Source: Arthrobacter yangruifuii | Lineage (GTDB): Bacteria > Actinomycetota > Actinomycetes > Actinomycetales > Micrococcaceae | Direction: 5' to 3' | Length of the DNA: 64,000 nt | Assembly: GCF_009192775.1 (NCBI RefSeq) | Contig: NZ_VTFX01000003.1 | Location: 186,001-250,000, forward strand | In this document: positions 8,209 to 15,781 of the stretch, piece by piece | Position numbering within the stretch: the first letter of the stretch is position 1 | Layout of the letters: each line of letters begins with the position of its first letter | Notes under the pieces: model-generated | Databases searched by the model: none | Told to the model about the DNA's origin: nothing | Seen by the model: only the letters and a program-made list of their open reading frames with translations | Program-made: the position numbers and the translations under genes

Positions 8209-8943
8209 CTACTTTTTCTTCTGTGGAAGTTGTTCTCCCGCCCGGCGGACGAGGTCCTGGACGTCGCCGGGATTTCCCCGCCATGGAGCTCCGTGTCCGG
8301 GAAGCAGCCAGCCGGCCTTTATCCCCGCGAGCCGGGCCAGGGAATCCAGTGCAGCCTCCGGATCATCGGTGAACGGAGCGGGCTGGATTCCCCAGCGGCC
8401 GGTCAATACGTGGCGCGTGGTGAGTGCGTCGCCGACGAAGACGGCATCCGCGGCGGGTACATGCACGGCGATGCTGCCCGGGGAGTGGCCGGGCAGGGCT
8501 ATCACCCGTGGTGCTCCCGGCAGGGGGAGGATGTCTCCGTCTGCCACTTCGTTTACCTCAGTGAGGTACTGGGTGCGCCAGCCGCGCTTACGGAGCCCGT
8601 AGAAAACGAACTGCAGCAGGGGGAAAACGCGCATGGAACCCATGGCGGCTTGAGGCTTGCTGCCGCCACGTGCCCGATCGGCATCAAGCTTGTGCACGTA
8701 GACCGGCGTGCCGCACTCGCGCCGCAGCTTTTCTGCGAAGCCAATGTGGTCGCTGTCGCCGTGCGTGAGCACTAGGCCGCGCACATCGTGGAGGGAGCGG
8801 CCTGCGGCCTGCAGTTCCGTGAGCAGGTCATCCCAGTGCCCGGGCAGTCCAGCGTCGATGACGGTAATGCCATCCTCAGTGTCGACGAAGTAGGCGGCTA
8901 CTATGTCGTTGCCGATGCGGTGCAGATGCGGTCCGAGTCTCAT
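8209..8943 (-). CDS. Metallo-beta-lactamase-fold hydrolase
   Basis: This is a 244-residue metallo-beta-lactamase superfamily enzyme with an unknown substrate. Metal ligands appear in the usual order: LTHGDSDHIG (H-x-D-x-D-H form) near residue 60, LPGHSPGS near residue 148, VGDAL near residue 166, and a final LPGHG near residue 219. The short spacing resembles glyoxalase II-like or quorum-lactonase-like hydrolases rather than beta-lactamases. A longer frame reaches 9027, but ATG at 8943 has AAGGAG at ideal spacing and starts MRLGPHLHRIG, so I chose it. Its stop abuts the CIRCE element of hsp20. Upstream, a 12-base direct repeat ATCGACAACCAG occurs at 9020-9031 and 9033-9044. Confidence 0.85.
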   Translation of the reverse strand: MRLGPHLHRIGNDIVAAYFVDTEDGITVIDAGLPGHWDDLLTELQAAGRSLHDVRGLVLTHGDSDHIGFAEKLRRECGTPVYVHKLDADRARGGSKPQAAMGSMRVFPLLQFVFYGLRKRGWRTQYLTEVNEVADGDILPLPGAPRVIALPGHSPGSIAVHVPAADAVFVGDALTTRHVLTGRWGIQPAPFTDDPEAALDSLARLAGIKAGWLLPGHGAPWRGNPGDVQDLVRRAGEQLPQKKK

Positions 8944-9046
8944 CAGAGCTCCTTGTGCTGGTGTCCGGTTGTTGGTGCCGCCAATAGCCCCGGTGCGGGG
9001 AGGGGGATCGACCACCCGGATCGACAACCAGAATCGACAACCAGGG

Positions 9047-10693
9047 TCACGCTGCCCGGATCAGGTCCGCAAAAAAGGCTTCGGTGGGGGAGTCTTCTTC
9101 TCTCTTCTTCGGCATGCTAGCCGCCGGAGGATTTCCAGGTAAGGGCGGCGGATTGGATCGATAAGTGTGCCCGGTAGGAGTGCAGGTCAGAACCGCGGGG
9201 GAGACTCCGGTCCCGCCGTCGGGCCCTTCCATCCCCTTGTCAGATCCGTCCATCCCAATTCCGTCAGGCTTCATTTCCTCCGGCTTCACCGTTCGTGCGC
9301 TCCAACCGGGTGCTTGCTTCGCATGGTTGCAGGCTTCGCACAGCCCCTGACCGTTCCCTGCGCTGGTTGGTCCGCCGCGGCTGTGGGGGTGGATATGGTC
9401 CAGGTGCCGGATCGGAGCTCCACACCAGGGCATCCTGCACGTCTGGTCGCGGACGGCAACGAACCGCGCCAGGGGACGGGGAAATAAGCGTGACCGGGAA
9501 TCCATCGCCACCAGCTCCCCGGTTTCCGGCGCAGTGTAAAGCCTCCGGATCCAGCGTTCGGCATGTCGATCTGATCCGCCGCGGCTGCCACCGCCGGCGT
9601 CGGCAAGAAGATCGCGTGCCCACTGGGCCGGAACCGGACCGTAGCCCAAAATGAGGGCGGGCTCCGAGTCCCCTGCCAACAGGGTGCGGTCGGTCATCAC
9701 CAACTGGACTTCGACTTTCAGCTGGCCCGCTTCAGCCTGACCGGTGACGCGTTCCACCAGGGTGTCCGCCATGATCTGGCCGCGGCCCCGGGCATCGCCG
9801 GCGGCACGAAGGCGGTCTGCCTCGCGGGAAAGCGCCGCATAGACCCCCACACCTTGGGCTACGGGCAGCAGGCCCGTCAGATAAGCCATGGTGTCCGGTG
9901 CCGGACGGCAGGAAACAAAGCGTTCGGAGGCGGCCTTGGAGGAACGGTTGGCCGCTGCCCGAGGGTCCAGCCGATAGGCGGCAGCCTTGGTGCGGGCAAC
10001 AATCTGACGGTCCCCGAGGGTCTCCAGAAGCAGGAGATCACCGGCCACTTCCGCGTCTACCCGCCGGCGGTCCTTGGCGGACAGGCAGGCAGTCTCGCGG
10101 ACCAGCAGTGTTGCACGCCATTCGCTGATCTTTCCCATCGTCAGCGCCCGAAGCGTGTAAGGCATTTCCGTGGTGAGCGCTTTTGCGAACCCCAGCAACC
10201 GTCCGCCCTTATGAGGGGATTCCCTCCGGGCCAATGCAACCTGCGATGCCACCCCGCGCCCCAGGAGATCGGTCCGCTCACCCGAGCGCGCCTGCAGGCG
10301 GCGCTGCGAGGCATCGAAGGCAGCTGCAATCCGCGCCTGCGCAGCAGCAGCGGCGCCCTTGAGTTCCTCCAGTGCCCTGAGCTGATCGATCAGTTCCGCA
10401 TCAGACAGGGTCTCCGATGTTGAGCCCGTTGAGCCCATCCTGCTGGCATAGCCCGCTGCGCCTACTGAGACTACTGAGCCTACTGAGCCCGCGGAGGACA
10501 GGCCCGATTCGGGATAAGGGCGCCCGGCTTCCGTGTCCTGCAGGGTTCCGGAAACGTCCTCGAGATACTGCACCCACGCCCCAAAAACCGCGGATCGGAC
10601 CTCCGGAGGTCCTTCACGACGGTGACCGGCAGGCGGTATGTATTCGAACATGTATTCGAATATATCGGCCCGGAACCCTGCTGCGGAAGACAA
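9047..10693 (-). CDS. DUF222 / HNH endonuclease-domain protein (13E12 repeat family type)
   Basis: This belongs to the actinobacterial DUF222-HNH family, called 13E12 repeat proteins in Mycobacterium. Function is unproven; the HNH domain suggests a nuclease. A long helical DUF222 region spans about residues 75-380. The HNH domain follows with CRMPWCGAPIRHLDHIHPHS, then NGQGLCEACNHAKQAPGW, giving the expected Cys pairs and His residues. The tail keeps the conserved GHTYRSNPPPLPG motif. The start is uncertain: the longest frame gives 548 residues, but an SOS-box-like palindrome (10644-10659) falls within its codons 12-17, so translation may really begin downstream, for example at GTG 10573. These genes often occur as dispersed paralogues. 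Confidence 0.85.
   Translation of the reverse strand: MSSAAGFRADIFEYMFEYIPPAGHRREGPPEVRSAVFGAWVQYLEDVSGTLQDTEAGRPYPESGLSSAGSVGSVVSVGAAGYASRMGSTGSTSETLSDAELIDQLRALEELKGAAAAAQARIAAAFDASQRRLQARSGERTDLLGRGVASQVALARRESPHKGGRLLGFAKALTTEMPYTLRALTMGKISEWRATLLVRETACLSAKDRRRVDAEVAGDLLLLETLGDRQIVARTKAAAYRLDPRAAANRSSKAASERFVSCRPAPDTMAYLTGLLPVAQGVGVYAALSREADRLRAAGDARGRGQIMADTLVERVTGQAEAGQLKVEVQLVMTDRTLLAGDSEPALILGYGPVPAQWARDLLADAGGGSRGGSDRHAERWIRRLYTAPETGELVAMDSRSRLFPRPLARFVAVRDQTCRMPWCGAPIRHLDHIHPHSRGGPTSAGNGQGLCEACNHAKQAPGWSARTVKPEEMKPDGIGMDGSDKGMEGPDGGTGVSPAVLTCTPTGHTYRSNPPPLPGNPPAASMPKKREEDSPTEAFFADLIRAA
10644..10659 (-). promoter_or_regulatory. SOS-box-like palindrome (probable LexA site) at the DUF222/HNH gene
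   Basis: On the minus strand the site reads TCGAATACATGTTCGA. The actinobacterial LexA box is TCGAAC-N4-GTTCGA, so there is one mismatch. The symmetrical core extends to ATTCGAA-N6-TTCGAAT (10642-10661). It lies at the very 5' end of the DUF222/HNH frame. Confidence 0.6.
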
Positions 10694-10769
10694 AATTTAC
10701 GCAATTGACTACTTGTTTTTGCCTCACGCCCACGGCGGATCGGTTCATGCATTGCCCGTGGCGCGTGAC

Positions 10770-10829
10770 GAAGGCGGCCCACAGGAAGGCGGCCTGCAGG
10801 AAAGCCGCCTAGAGGAAAGCCGCCTACAG
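10770..10829. repeat. 15-bp tandem repeat, four units
   Basis: Four consecutive 15-base units start at 10770, 10785, 10800 and 10815 and follow the pattern GAARGCSGCCYRSAG. The last unit contains the stop codon of the small minus-strand ORF at 10824-10967. The unit length is a multiple of three, but no convincing gene reads through it. Confidence 0.85.
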
Positions 10830-10967
10830 CAGTTCGAGCAGCACAGCCGCGGCAGCCAGCAGGCAGAGCAGCGACACCTGGGCCGCGGTGCCCAGGCGGG
10901 AAACCTTGCCCAGGAGCCCGCGCGGCACCCCATGGATCATCCTGCCGTTGCGGTTGACGGTTGGCAT
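10824..10967 (-). CDS. Possible small membrane protein (47 aa)
   Basis: This is a short frame in an otherwise empty stretch. The predicted 47-residue protein starts MPTVNRNGRMIHG, has a basic amphipathic middle (RGLLGKVSRLG), and ends in a single hydrophobic helix, AQVSLLCLLAAAAVLLELL, directly before the stop. This looks like a small positive-inside membrane peptide. The ribosome site is weak (GGTGAG almost touching the ATG), and an internal ATG at codon 10 is an alternative start. I do not recognise a family. The stop lies inside the 15-bp tandem repeat. The rest of the 10694-11097 gap holds an AT-richer segment at 10685-10740 and nothing else I can name. Confidence 0.35.
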   Translation of the reverse strand: MPTVNRNGRMIHGVPRGLLGKVSRLGTAAQVSLLCLLAAAAVLLELL

Positions 10968-11097
10968 TCTCACCGGTTATCCCTCTCCCTTCCCCGAGGT
11001 CCTTTCCCCGTGGCGAAAAAACTCGATTACCCTCAGTTTCCCGCCGGGGGGACAGAGGTTTCGAACCGGATTCGGGTGATGTTGGCCACCAGGCCGG

Positions 11098-12132
11098 TCA
11101 GGGCTGCGGCTGGTCCCATCGGCTGAGTACCCACTCGAAGATCAGCCGCGCGGTATGGCGGCCGTGGCTGCGCAGCTGCGGGCTTGCCCCAACCTCCGGC
11201 GCATTGCCGGAGTTGACCATGTAGGCCAGCAGAGCGGCAAGGAATGCGTCAATATGCTCCGGCGGCACGTCACACGTGAGGGTGGACCGCCGGAGCCAGG
11301 CCTCGACGTCGATCCCTCCGCCCCGGGCGTAGGGAAGGACACCAACCCAGTCGATCCAGGCAGCTCCGGTGCCCAGGAAATTCCAGTCGCAGAACAGGGC
11401 GCGGCCGGACCGGATCAGGATGTTGTCCGGTCTGAGATCCCCGTGCAGGACGGAGGTCCCCGCCAGGGCCCGGGGGCTGTCCTCCAGGCACTGCTGGAAG
11501 CGACGTGCCCGCGCAGCAGTCATGCCGGGCAGGAACCAGGGCGCGGGGCCGCCGTCGGCCACCTCGAGGAAGGGTGAGGGGGTCGAGAGGATGTCCTCGG
11601 CCACGGAAGTACCGGCCATCCCGGGCGGGAAACCCGCGGCCAGCAGGCGGGCGGACGTTGCACAGGAACTCTCCACTGCGGCAAGGTCATCCTCGGTCCA
11701 GGGGGTGCCCGGCATTCGGCCGTCCACCGCTTCATAAACGAGTACGTGCCAGCCCGTACTGTCCCCGGAGCCGGCCGGGACATCCCCGCCGGCGCCGCCG
11801 GAGGAATCAGCCGTGACGTCCCCTGCGGCAAGGAGCCTGGGCACCGGCATGCCGTCGGGGAGCAGCGGGACCACCTCGGATTCGCGCCGGTACGCGGGGT
11901 AGACGAACGTGTCGGAGGCCGGTGCCGCCTTCGCGAAAATCCGCTTCCCGTCGGCACTTGCCAGGATGCCGGCAAAGCCGGGGGTGAAACCGCCCCCGGC
12001 AAGCATCACGGAGTCCACCTGCCCGCCAAGCTGGGCGGCGAGGTACTCCTGGACGGCCGCCGGCAGCCGGCTCCACAGGCGGCGCCGGGCCGTGCGCCGG
12101 TAATCCGTTTCCGGTACTGGGGTCGAAGACAT
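11098..12132 (-). CDS. Aminoglycoside phosphotransferase (APH)-family kinase
   Basis: This is a protein-kinase-fold small-molecule phosphotransferase of 344 residues. The catalytic loop HGDLRPDNIL is near residue 235 and the metal-binding DWNF is near residue 250, the APH-family equivalents of the HxDxxxxN and DFG motifs. The N-lobe contains a glycine-containing segment (AGGGFTPGFAG) and the lysine-bearing FAKAAP. The substrate cannot be predicted; such genes are common in Actinobacteria and are usually not antibiotic resistance determinants. A Gly/Ser-rich insert at about residues 109-125 is probably a surface loop. It is transcribed away from the OhrR-type regulator. Confidence 0.85.
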   Translation of the reverse strand: MSSTPVPETDYRRTARRRLWSRLPAAVQEYLAAQLGGQVDSVMLAGGGFTPGFAGILASADGKRIFAKAAPASDTFVYPAYRRESEVVPLLPDGMPVPRLLAAGDVTADSSGGAGGDVPAGSGDSTGWHVLVYEAVDGRMPGTPWTEDDLAAVESSCATSARLLAAGFPPGMAGTSVAEDILSTPSPFLEVADGGPAPWFLPGMTAARARRFQQCLEDSPRALAGTSVLHGDLRPDNILIRSGRALFCDWNFLGTGAAWIDWVGVLPYARGGGIDVEAWLRRSTLTCDVPPEHIDAFLAALLAYMVNSGNAPEVGASPQLRSHGRHTARLIFEWVLSRWDQPQP

Positions 12133-12207
12133 CAGCCCAGCCTACGGTCCGTGTCCGTCCGGGTGCCGTTAGCCCCGGCCGCGTTCCGTATCCAATATTC
12201 GGTTGTG

Positions 12208-12222
12208 CACAATTGAATTGTG
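12208..12222 (+). promoter_or_regulatory. OhrR-type operator upstream of the MarR/OhrR regulator gene
   Basis: CACAATT-G-AATTGTG is a perfect 7-1-7 palindrome. It closely resembles the OhrR operator known from Bacillus (TACAATTAAATTGTA). It lies 16 bases before the regulator start, so autoregulation is likely. Confidence 0.75.
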
Positions 12223-12237
12223 TTCTAGTGTGGCCGG

Positions 12238-12681
12238 ATGAACGAATCTCTGCAGCGTCGGGTGTGCTTTTCGCTGTACTCCGCCTCGCGGGCGGCCACC
12301 GCCCTGTACCGTCCGATGCTCGAGGAACTCAACCTGACCTACCCCCAGTTCCTGGTGATGACTCTGCTCTGGGAGCAGGACGGCCAGAGTGTGAGTGACC
12401 TGGGGCAGTCCTTGGAACTCGATTCGGGCACCCTCTCTCCGCTGCTCAAGCGCCTGGAAGCGGCCCGGCTCCTTCAGCGCAGGCGTGCCGTTGAGGATGA
12501 GCGCCGGGTCCGCGTCTACCTGACGGATGCCGGACGCGCACTGGAACAGAAATCGAGTGACCTGCCGGACCGCGTGGCCGAATCCGCCGGCCTGGAGCCG
12601 GAGGAACTGCGCAGCCTCCAGGAAACACTGGCCAAGGTTAATGCCGCCCTGCGGCAGTCCGTGGCCAAAGACCAGCACTGA
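12238..12681 (+). CDS. MarR-family regulator, OhrR type (organic-peroxide sensing)
   Basis: This 147-residue winged-helix repressor has the OhrR layout. The N-terminus reads LQRRVCFSLYSASRAATALY, with a cysteine at residue 10 where OhrR carries its peroxide-sensing Cys. It continues NLTYPQFLVMTLLWE, the recognition helix LDSGTLSPLLKRLEA, and the wing with RRAVEDERRV. OhrR proteins release DNA when that Cys is oxidised by organic hydroperoxides. An excellent OhrR-like operator lies directly upstream. The downstream gene is an NADP-dependent oxidoreductase rather than the usual ohr, so the regulated enzyme differs from the textbook pair. Sensing by this Cys is inferred from position. Confidence 0.88.
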   Translation: MNESLQRRVCFSLYSASRAATALYRPMLEELNLTYPQFLVMTLLWEQDGQSVSDLGQSLELDSGTLSPLLKRLEAARLLQRRRAVEDERRVRVYLTDAGRALEQKSSDLPDRVAESAGLEPEELRSLQETLAKVNAALRQSVAKDQH

Positions 12682-12683
12682 TT

Positions 12684-12721
12684 CGTCGCCACACCCCAAC
12701 AGCGTCGCCACACCCCAACAG
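12684..12721 (+). repeat. Exact 19-bp tandem duplication between regulator and oxidoreductase
   Basis: CGTCGCCACACCCCAACAG occurs twice in immediate succession (12684-12702 and 12703-12721). It fills the gap between the regulator stop and the AAGGAC ribosome site of the next gene. Confidence 0.95.
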
Positions 12722-12734
12722 TAAGGACCCTTCC

Positions 12735-13745
12735 ATGAGCACATACCCCGAAACCTCCCGCGAAATCCAGCTCGCTTCCCGCCCCGAAGGCTGGCCGACG
12801 GAGGAGAACTTCCGCCTGGCCGAGGCGGCGGTGCCCGAGCTGCAGGAGGGCCAGATCCTGGTCCGCAACCTGTACATGTCCGTGGACCCCTACATGCGCG
12901 GCAGGATGAACGACGTCAAGTCCTACGTTCCGCCGTTCACGCTCGATGCACCGCTCGAAGGCGGCGCCGTCGGCGAAGTCGTGGAGTCCCGCTCCGAAAG
13001 CCACAAGCCCGGTGACAAGATCCTCCACGGCCTCGGCTGGCGGGACTACGCCGTTCTCGACGGAAAGCGCGCCCGCGTCATCGACACCGAACAGGCACCC
13101 GCCAGTGCCTACCTCGGCGTCCTGGGCATGACCGGCCTGACCGCATATGTCGGCCTGACCAAGGTCGCCGAATTCCGGGAAGGCGACGTCGTCTTCGTCT
13201 CCGGTGCCGCCGGTGCGGTGGGCTCGCTGGTCGGCCAGATCGCCAAGGCGCTGGGAGCCAAAAAGGTTATCGGCAGCGCCGGTTCGGCCGAGAAGGTCCA
13301 GCACCTGCTGGACCTCGGCTTCGATGAGGCGTTCAACTACCACGACGGTCCGGTCAAGGATTCCCTGAAAAAGGCTGCCGGAGCTGACGGCATTGACGTC
13401 TACTTCGACAACGTGGGCGGCGAGCACCTCGAAGCCGCCCTTTCGGTGATGAACAAGTTCGGCCGGATCGCCATGTGCGGTGCCATCTCGCAGTACAACG
13501 ATGCACCGGTCGGCCCGCGGAACCTGGCCATCGCCATCGGCAAGGAAATCACGCTGCGCGGGTTCATCGTCGGCAGCTACAACCAGTACGCCGACGAGTT
13601 TGCCTCCCTGATGACCGGCTGGCTCCAGGAAAACAAGGTCCGCTACGACGAGACCTTCGTTGATGGCCTGGAGAACGCCCCGCAGGCCTTTATCGACCTG
13701 ATGAAGGGCGCCAACAAGGGCAAAATGATCGTGACCCTGGGCTAA
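12735..13745 (+). CDS. NADP-dependent oxidoreductase, MDR superfamily (CurA / leukotriene B4 dehydrogenase-like)
   Basis: This is a 336-residue zinc-independent medium-chain reductase. The N-terminal GroES-like part includes LYMSVDPYMRGRM, typical of the CurA/prostaglandin reductase branch that reduces alpha,beta-unsaturated carbonyls. The Rossmann part has VFVSGAAGAVGSLVGQIAK (AxxGxxG nucleotide motif) near residue 155 and YFDNVGGEHLEAAL near residue 222. Enzymes of this branch detoxify reactive enones, which fits its place behind an OhrR-type sensor, since lipid peroxidation yields such compounds. It lies 53 bases after the regulator, separated by a 19-bp tandem duplication, and is probably in the same transcript. 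Confidence 0.9.
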   Translation: MSTYPETSREIQLASRPEGWPTEENFRLAEAAVPELQEGQILVRNLYMSVDPYMRGRMNDVKSYVPPFTLDAPLEGGAVGEVVESRSESHKPGDKILHGLGWRDYAVLDGKRARVIDTEQAPASAYLGVLGMTGLTAYVGLTKVAEFREGDVVFVSGAAGAVGSLVGQIAKALGAKKVIGSAGSAEKVQHLLDLGFDEAFNYHDGPVKDSLKKAAGADGIDVYFDNVGGEHLEAALSVMNKFGRIAMCGAISQYNDAPVGPRNLAIAIGKEITLRGFIVGSYNQYADEFASLMTGWLQENKVRYDETFVDGLENAPQAFIDLMKGANKGKMIVTLG

Positions 13746-13757
13746 TCCGAGCAGGGA

Positions 13758-14855
13758 TTAACGACGACGGCGGCGGCCGGGGAACAGGCGGACAGCCTCC
13801 CCGGCCGCTTCCATGAGCTGGACCGCGGAGGCACCCCAGCTGTAGTCGGCAGCACGCTGCATCCCGGCGTCGGACGCCTTCTGCCACCGCCCCGGCCCGC
13901 CCAGATCCCGGACAGCCGCGGCGAAGGCCTCCGGATCGTCCGGATCCACGAGCAGCGCCGCACCGTCGGACACTTCACGGAAAATCGGAATATCACTGGC
14001 GATGACGGGCGTGCCCACAGCCATCGCCTCGATCACCGGGAGTCCGTAGCCTTCGGCCCTGGAGAGCGTCACCAGCGCCGTGGTGCGGCGCAGCAGCGCG
14101 TCATACTCATCATCGGTGACACCGTTGTGGAACTTCACGCTGGCACCGTCGGGGACCATCGCTTCGAGCTCAGCCCGCCGCACGTCGGAAATCCGGCTGA
14201 GCAGGTGCAGGGTGAAGTCCGGCAGGTGCTCCATCCCGCGGATGACGGTTTCCACGTTTTTGTACGGCATGAAGGACCCCATATACAGCAGCGTGGCCTC
14301 GGGGGCGGTGTCCGGGGGCCGCGGTACGGCACCTTCCCGGGGAGCATTGCCCACCATCCGCACCGGACGCTTCGTCAGCCGGTGCCCGCGCATCAGGGCG
14401 CGCGTGGTGTCGCTGATGGTGGCGACGACGTCGGCCCGGTTCAGCAGCAGCCGCTGCGGCCAGTAGGCCATGTGGTACAGCCGCCACAGCCCCCGCACCG
14501 GAAGCGGCAGGAACGACGGCGGCGTCGGGTTCGAGTAATAGATCAGGTCATGCAGGGTCAGGACGAGCGGATACTTCCGCCCCCAGCTGCCCATGGTCTG
14601 CATGGGGCAGAAGACGGCGTCCGCGCCGAGGCGGTTGATCCGAAAGGCCACAAAGAGCTCGGCGGGGGAGAGGGGGCTGTTGATTTTCACCCAGGGCAGG
14701 TCCGGGAGCAGGGCCAGCTGGCGTTCGTCCGAGATCAGCATCACGACGTCGGCATGTCCGCTCACGGCCTCGATCAGGCTGGCGCCGTACCGGCTGATGC
14801 CGTCATGGTGATCCGTCCGGGTGAACCGTGCGTCCACTGCCAGGCGCATCCTCAT
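13758..14855 (-). CDS. Glycosyltransferase, GT-B fold (family 4-like)
   Basis: This 365-residue GT-B glycosyltransferase transfers a sugar from a nucleotide-sugar donor; donor and acceptor are unknown. The N-terminal acceptor domain starts LAVDARFTRTDHHDGISRYG. The C-terminal donor domain includes LLYMGSFMPYKNVETVIRGM and the conserved EGYGLPVIEAMAVGTPVIAS near residue 270, holding the E-x7-E donor signature. The protein ends in a run of arginines. Its ATG overlaps the stop of the upstream hydrolase by four bases (14852-14855), making it the last gene of a three-gene minus-strand operon. Confidence 0.88.
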   Translation of the reverse strand: MRMRLAVDARFTRTDHHDGISRYGASLIEAVSGHADVVMLISDERQLALLPDLPWVKINSPLSPAELFVAFRINRLGADAVFCPMQTMGSWGRKYPLVLTLHDLIYYSNPTPPSFLPLPVRGLWRLYHMAYWPQRLLLNRADVVATISDTTRALMRGHRLTKRPVRMVGNAPREGAVPRPPDTAPEATLLYMGSFMPYKNVETVIRGMEHLPDFTLHLLSRISDVRRAELEAMVPDGASVKFHNGVTDDEYDALLRRTTALVTLSRAEGYGLPVIEAMAVGTPVIASDIPIFREVSDGAALLVDPDDPEAFAAAVRDLGGPGRWQKASDAGMQRAADYSWGASAVQLMEAAGEAVRLFPGRRRRR

Positions 14856-15781
14856 GAATGCCTCCGGCTCAGGAAATCCTCGATGATCCCGGCGGCCTCG
14901 GCCGGTTTTTCGTAATGCACCAGATGCCCGACGCCGGGCAGGACGTGCAGTTCCGCGTCCGGAACCAGTTCTGCAAGCCTCCGCTGGCCCGCTAATGAGC
15001 CGATGTCATCCCGTTCCGCGGCGATCAGCAGCACCGGCATGGCCAGCTGCCCGGCGACGTCGCGCACCGTGGCGGAAATCGACGCCCGGAACGCGTCCAG
15101 AACCACGCGCCGGTCGGCAAAGGCACTGAAGTACGCATCGTGCTGGCCATGGATCCACCGGCGCAGGCCGGGATCCTTCGTCTTGGCCATCAGCATGCTC
15201 ATGCCGCGGACAATCACGGGGCTGCGCAGTAGCGCCATGCCGGGTTTCTCCGGCAGTGCCGCGGCCAGCCGGTAATAGAGCTCGGCGGCCTTGCTGGTGA
15301 TCCCCTTGGGGCCTTCGAGCGCCGGCTCACAGATCGGGTTGACCAGCACCAGTGCACTGATCAGTTCCGGCGACTGCGCCGCCAGATGCGAGGCGATGAT
15401 GGAGCCGAAGGAGTGGCCGAGCAGGACGGTGTCAGGGCCGAGGCCCAGGTTCCCCAGGGCCGCACGGACAAAGGCCGTGTACGCGGCGACGTCGTGCGGG
15501 CCGGGAAGGGCTGCACCGGCGCCGAAGCCGGGAAGATCCGGCACCAGGATCCTGTGGCAGGGGAGCGCTTCGACAATCCGCAGCAGCCCGTGATGGTCGC
15601 CCCGGAACCCGTGGACCATAAAGATCGGGGGAGCTCCGGCGCCGGCGTCTGTTGCCGGCGGAAAATCTCGGCAGACCTGCACGGTGCCGTCCACGGTGAA
15701 GGACCGCACCGCCGCCGTGCGTGAGAAGGGCGCCGGGGCGCCGGGCGGCGTCAGTTCCCGGTGTGCCGACGTGCCGGACAC
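14852..15781 (-). CDS. Alpha/beta-fold hydrolase
   Basis: This is a 309-residue serine hydrolase of unknown substrate. The oxyanion-hole segment FMVHGFRGDHHG is near residue 54, and the nucleophile elbow GHSFGS is near residue 121. The likely acid is in AAERDDIG near residue 255, and the catalytic His is in LPGVGHLVHYEKP near residue 287. It could be an esterase, lipase or epoxide hydrolase-like enzyme. The GTG start directly follows the aldo/keto reductase stop, and the end overlaps the glycosyltransferase start, so the three genes form one operon. Confidence 0.85.
   Translation of the reverse strand: MSGTSAHRELTPPGAPAPFSRTAAVRSFTVDGTVQVCRDFPPATDAGAGAPPIFMVHGFRGDHHGLLRIVEALPCHRILVPDLPGFGAGAALPGPHDVAAYTAFVRAALGNLGLGPDTVLLGHSFGSIIASHLAAQSPELISALVLVNPICEPALEGPKGITSKAAELYYRLAAALPEKPGMALLRSPVIVRGMSMLMAKTKDPGLRRWIHGQHDAYFSAFADRRVVLDAFRASISATVRDVAGQLAMPVLLIAAERDDIGSLAGQRRLAELVPDAELHVLPGVGHLVHYEKPAEAAGIIEDFLSRRHS

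Noticed and set aside
10770-10829. Possible CRISPR array
   Set aside because: Units are contiguous 15-mers without spacers; the 19- and 21-bp arrays elsewhere are likewise tandem.
11049-11070. tRNA T-arm-like GGTTTCGAACC segment
   Set aside because: No matching acceptor, D or anticodon arms on either strand.
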